The notes under the pieces: generated by a model
Seen by the model: the letters and a program-made list of their open reading frames with translations, nothing else
The model's database searches: none
What the model was told of the DNA's origin: nothing
Program-made: the position numbers and the translations under genes
Assembly (NCBI GenBank): GCA_036419695.1
Contig: CP143946.1
Coordinates: 476,501-540,500, forward strand
Direction of reading: 5' to 3'
Length of the DNA stretch: 64,000 nucleotides
Origin: [Clostridium] symbiosum
Lineage (GTDB): Bacteria > Bacillota > Clostridia > Lachnospirales > Lachnospiraceae
Shown: piece by piece, positions 62,285 through 64,000 of the stretch
Position numbering within the stretch: position 1 is the first letter of the stretch
Layout of the letters: every line of letters starts with the position of its first letter

Positions 62285-62395
62285 ATGAAAAGAATTATCG
62301 CTGCCGCTGTCTATGAGGCGGGAAAGTTATTAATTGCCAGGAGAAGTTATGGCACATTAAAGGGATTTTGGGAATTTCCAGGCGGAATTTTATAA
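62285..62395 (+). pseudogene. N-terminal fragment of a Nudix (MutT-like) hydrolase
   Basis: 36 codons: MKRIIAAAVYEAGKLLIA followed by GFWEFPGGIL and TAA. The pattern is the start of MutT-type 8-oxo-dGTPases up to the first glycines of the Nudix box; the glutamates of the box and everything after are missing, so no activity is possible. It is 14 bp after the TIR gene. Downstream sequence to 62508 does not continue it in any frame. Confidence 0.7.
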
Positions 62396-62508
62396 TCAAC
62401 ATTGCAGAAGAAAACAAAAAGAGATATGAAAATTTATTATCAAACAGTGGAATAAAGAACGAGTAAAGGCATTAAAAATAAATACGAATACAAACACGGA
62501 GACACCCT

Positions 62509-63525
62509 ATGGAACCATACTACTATAACCAAATGAACAAACCACAGCGAATGGCCTACCACGCCATGAAGACCGGACTCATCGACCTGGCGACGTCCTT
62601 TCCGGTACCACGTCTGGAAAACCATGAGTTGAGCGATATATTTTTTAAACTGCGTCTGGACTGTCCGGAGATTTTTTACGCGGTGGGTTTTCACTACCGT
62701 TTCTTCCCGGATTCCGGCAATGTGGAGATGATTCCGGAATATTTATTTGATAAGGGAAAAATCAAAGAACACCAGAAAGCCATGAGGGCCAGAGTGGAAA
62801 AACTCAGCCGGCCGGCCCAGTCATTGACGGAGCGTGATAAAGAGCAGTACATTCATGATTTTATCTGTAACAATGTCCATTATGATAAATTAAAGAAACC
62901 ATATTCCCATGAAATAATCGGCCCTCTTGGACAGGGAGTCGGAGTCTGTGAGGGAATTGCAAAGACGGTTAAAATTTTGTGTGATGCGTTGGGCATATGG
63001 TGCATTATTGCAATCTCGGATTCCAATCCGGATAAAAACATCAAGTACCGCCATGCATGGAATATCATTAAAATGGGCGGAACGTATTACCATCTGGATG
63101 CCACGTTTGACAATACCCTGGGGGCGGGTGACGTGATCCGGTATGATTATTTTAACCTGGACGATAAACAGATTTTCCGGGATCATGAGCCGGTGATTTA
63201 TGCAATCCCTCAATGCAATGACGGTGATAAATTCTACTACAAAGAGAAGAAACTCTCTTTCACAAAGACCGAGGACGTGGAAAAACGGGCAATCCAGGCG
63301 ATACGGAAAGGAAAACCGTTGATATTCCACTGGCGCGGCGGATACTTGACACGGGATGTATTGTCTGAACTGTTAAAACTACTGGAACAGACCGCCCGAA
63401 TGAAGGGAAGACATGCCAGAACAGGACTCAACTGGCCTCAGGCGGTGCTGCAGGTATCCTTTGCAGAGGAACTTCCTGTAGATGAGCTGATTGTCGAGGA
63501 GGCGAATGAGGGAGAAAAACAGTGA
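62509..63525 (+). CDS. Transglutaminase-like (cysteine protease fold) protein
   Basis: 338 residues, no signal peptide. The Cys-His-Asp triad of the transglutaminase-like superfamily is visible: GVGVCEGIAKTVKILC, YRHAWNIIK and YHLDATFDNT, at about residues 143-215. The N-terminal 110 residues are helical and may be a cap; the last 60 contain another helical segment. Intracellular bacterial members are often of unknown role, with peptidase activity possible. It starts near the Nudix fragment with a weak ribosome site (CGGAGACACCCT). Confidence 0.8.
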   Translation: MEPYYYNQMNKPQRMAYHAMKTGLIDLATSFPVPRLENHELSDIFFKLRLDCPEIFYAVGFHYRFFPDSGNVEMIPEYLFDKGKIKEHQKAMRARVEKLSRPAQSLTERDKEQYIHDFICNNVHYDKLKKPYSHEIIGPLGQGVGVCEGIAKTVKILCDALGIWCIIAISDSNPDKNIKYRHAWNIIKMGGTYYHLDATFDNTLGAGDVIRYDYFNLDDKQIFRDHEPVIYAIPQCNDGDKFYYKEKKLSFTKTEDVEKRAIQAIRKGKPLIFHWRGGYLTRDVLSELLKLLEQTARMKGRHARTGLNWPQAVLQVSFAEELPVDELIVEEANEGEKQ

Positions 63526-63563
63526 TTTTAAGCTCGTAAACATAGAACGTGTGTAAGTTAAAA

Positions 63564-63631
63564 AACATGTGCAAACAGAAAACATGTGCAAACAGAAAAT
63601 ATATGCAAACAGAAAACATGTGTAAATCGAG
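63564..63631. repeat. 17-bp tandem repeat, four copies
   Basis: AACATGTGCAAACAGAA repeats at 63564, 63581, 63598 and 63615, the third with ATAT and the fourth with a diverged end (TGTAAATCGAG). It lies between the transglutaminase-like and macro-domain genes. Confidence 0.9.
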
Positions 63632-63670
63632 TATAGGCGCAGATAGAAAACAAGCGGAAGGAGCGAAGTA

Positions 63671-64000
63671 ATGTCTTTTAAAATAATGACCGGTGATATA
63701 ACAAAATGTGAGGCAACGGCAATTGTAAACGCCGCTAACACCTCGCTTCTCGGAGGAGGGGGCGTAGACGGTGCGATTCATCGGGCCGCTGGCCCGGAAC
63801 TCCTGGGAGAGTGCAGAATGCTTCACGGATGCAAGACGGGTCAGGCCAAGATGACGAAAGGATATAACCTGAAGGCAAAATATATTATCCACACCCCTGG
63901 GCCGGTATGGAACGGCGGGGAACACGGTGAGCGTGATATGTTGGAATCCTGTTACAAGAACTGTCTTGAACTTGCTGTAAAACACGATATTCACGACATT
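63671..64000 (+). CDS. Macro-domain protein, partial (O-acetyl-ADP-ribose deacetylase type)
   Basis: 110 residues to the window edge. Macro-domain features: the start FKIMTGDITKCEATAIVNAAN, the ligand loop GGGGVDGAIHRAAGPEL and YIIHTPGPVW. Such proteins bind ADP-ribose and remove it or O-acetyl groups from it. GGAAGGAG precedes the ATG. The C-terminal part lies outside the window. Nearness to a TIR gene is of interest since TIR enzymes make ADP-ribose-type products. Confidence 0.9.
   Translation, partial: MSFKIMTGDITKCEATAIVNAANTSLLGGGGVDGAIHRAAGPELLGECRMLHGCKTGQAKMTKGYNLKAKYIIHTPGPVWNGGEHGERDMLESCYKNCLELAVKHDIHDI

Noticed and set aside
63428..63994. Minus-strand ORF of 188 codons at the window end
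   Set aside because: It is antisense to the macro-domain gene and the 17-bp repeat (recurring CLHMFSVC-like pieces).

Overview
The window looks like chromosomal DNA of an anaerobic gut Clostridium, most likely a Lachnospiraceae member of the Clostridium symbiosum/Enterocloster type. This is an inference from gene content: a bacterial microcompartment locus, a PotC-PotD fusion, two GH3 glucosidases, a type I-C CRISPR locus, GHKL/LytTR signalling, strong AGGAGG ribosome sites with several TTG and GTG starts, and a family of short palindromic repeats. No rRNA or tRNA gene was recognised.

Layout. 1-4.6 kb: the end of a microcompartment operon (cobalamin adenosyltransferase end, PduL, EutN, PduS, PduT, PduU, PduV), facing an RpiR regulator. 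5.6-6.1 kb: an EamA remnant and a perfect palindrome. 6.4-12.8 kb: a LysR regulator divergent from an MFS/YfcC-carrier/M20 peptidase/PLP-enzyme operon. 12.8-17.8 kb: a NifX-like protein, then a minus-strand polyamine transporter operon (potA, potB, fused potC-potD) headed by a cupin repressor. 18.3-23 kb: lactonase, chorismate synthase, YwlG-like protein and RlmD-type methyltransferase.

23.1-37.5 kb is the accessory core. An AT-rich stretch holds a HEPN-like protein, a truncated RhuM gene, a gene broken by one stop codon, a MazG-like pyrophosphohydrolase paired with a GIY-YIG/DUF2075 ATPase, and a frameshifted SWIM gene. It leads into a complete type I-C locus (cas3-cas5-cas8c-cas7-cas4-cas1-cas2) with a seven-repeat array. 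The 0.8 kb gap between cas3 and cas5 holds two unexpected things. The first, three bases after the cas3 stop, is a CRISPR-repeat look-alike: the same 5' GTC and the same 3' GTGGATTGAAA handle around a different, longer stem. The second is a 29-residue holin-like toxin ORF with its own promoter. Together they resemble the CreTA idea of a toxin held down by a crRNA-like guide, and they are my main candidate for a new system.

37.7-40.5 kb: a LysR regulator divergent from a purine-type permease and phosphoribosyltransferase. 41.2-44.9 kb: a heterodimeric ABC exporter. 45.2-50.7 kb: two GH3 beta-glucosidases, the first membrane-anchored with reversed domain order. 50.8-53.4 kb: a small membrane protein and an AgrC/AgrA-like two-component pair. 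54.5-59.3 kb: an oxidative pentose phosphate operon (rpiA-pgl-gnd-zwf). 59.5-61 kb: a TetR regulator with a promoter-embedded operator, plus an MBL hydrolase. 61.3 kb to the end: a TIR-domain protein, a Nudix fragment, a transglutaminase-like protein and a macro-domain protein cut by the window edge.
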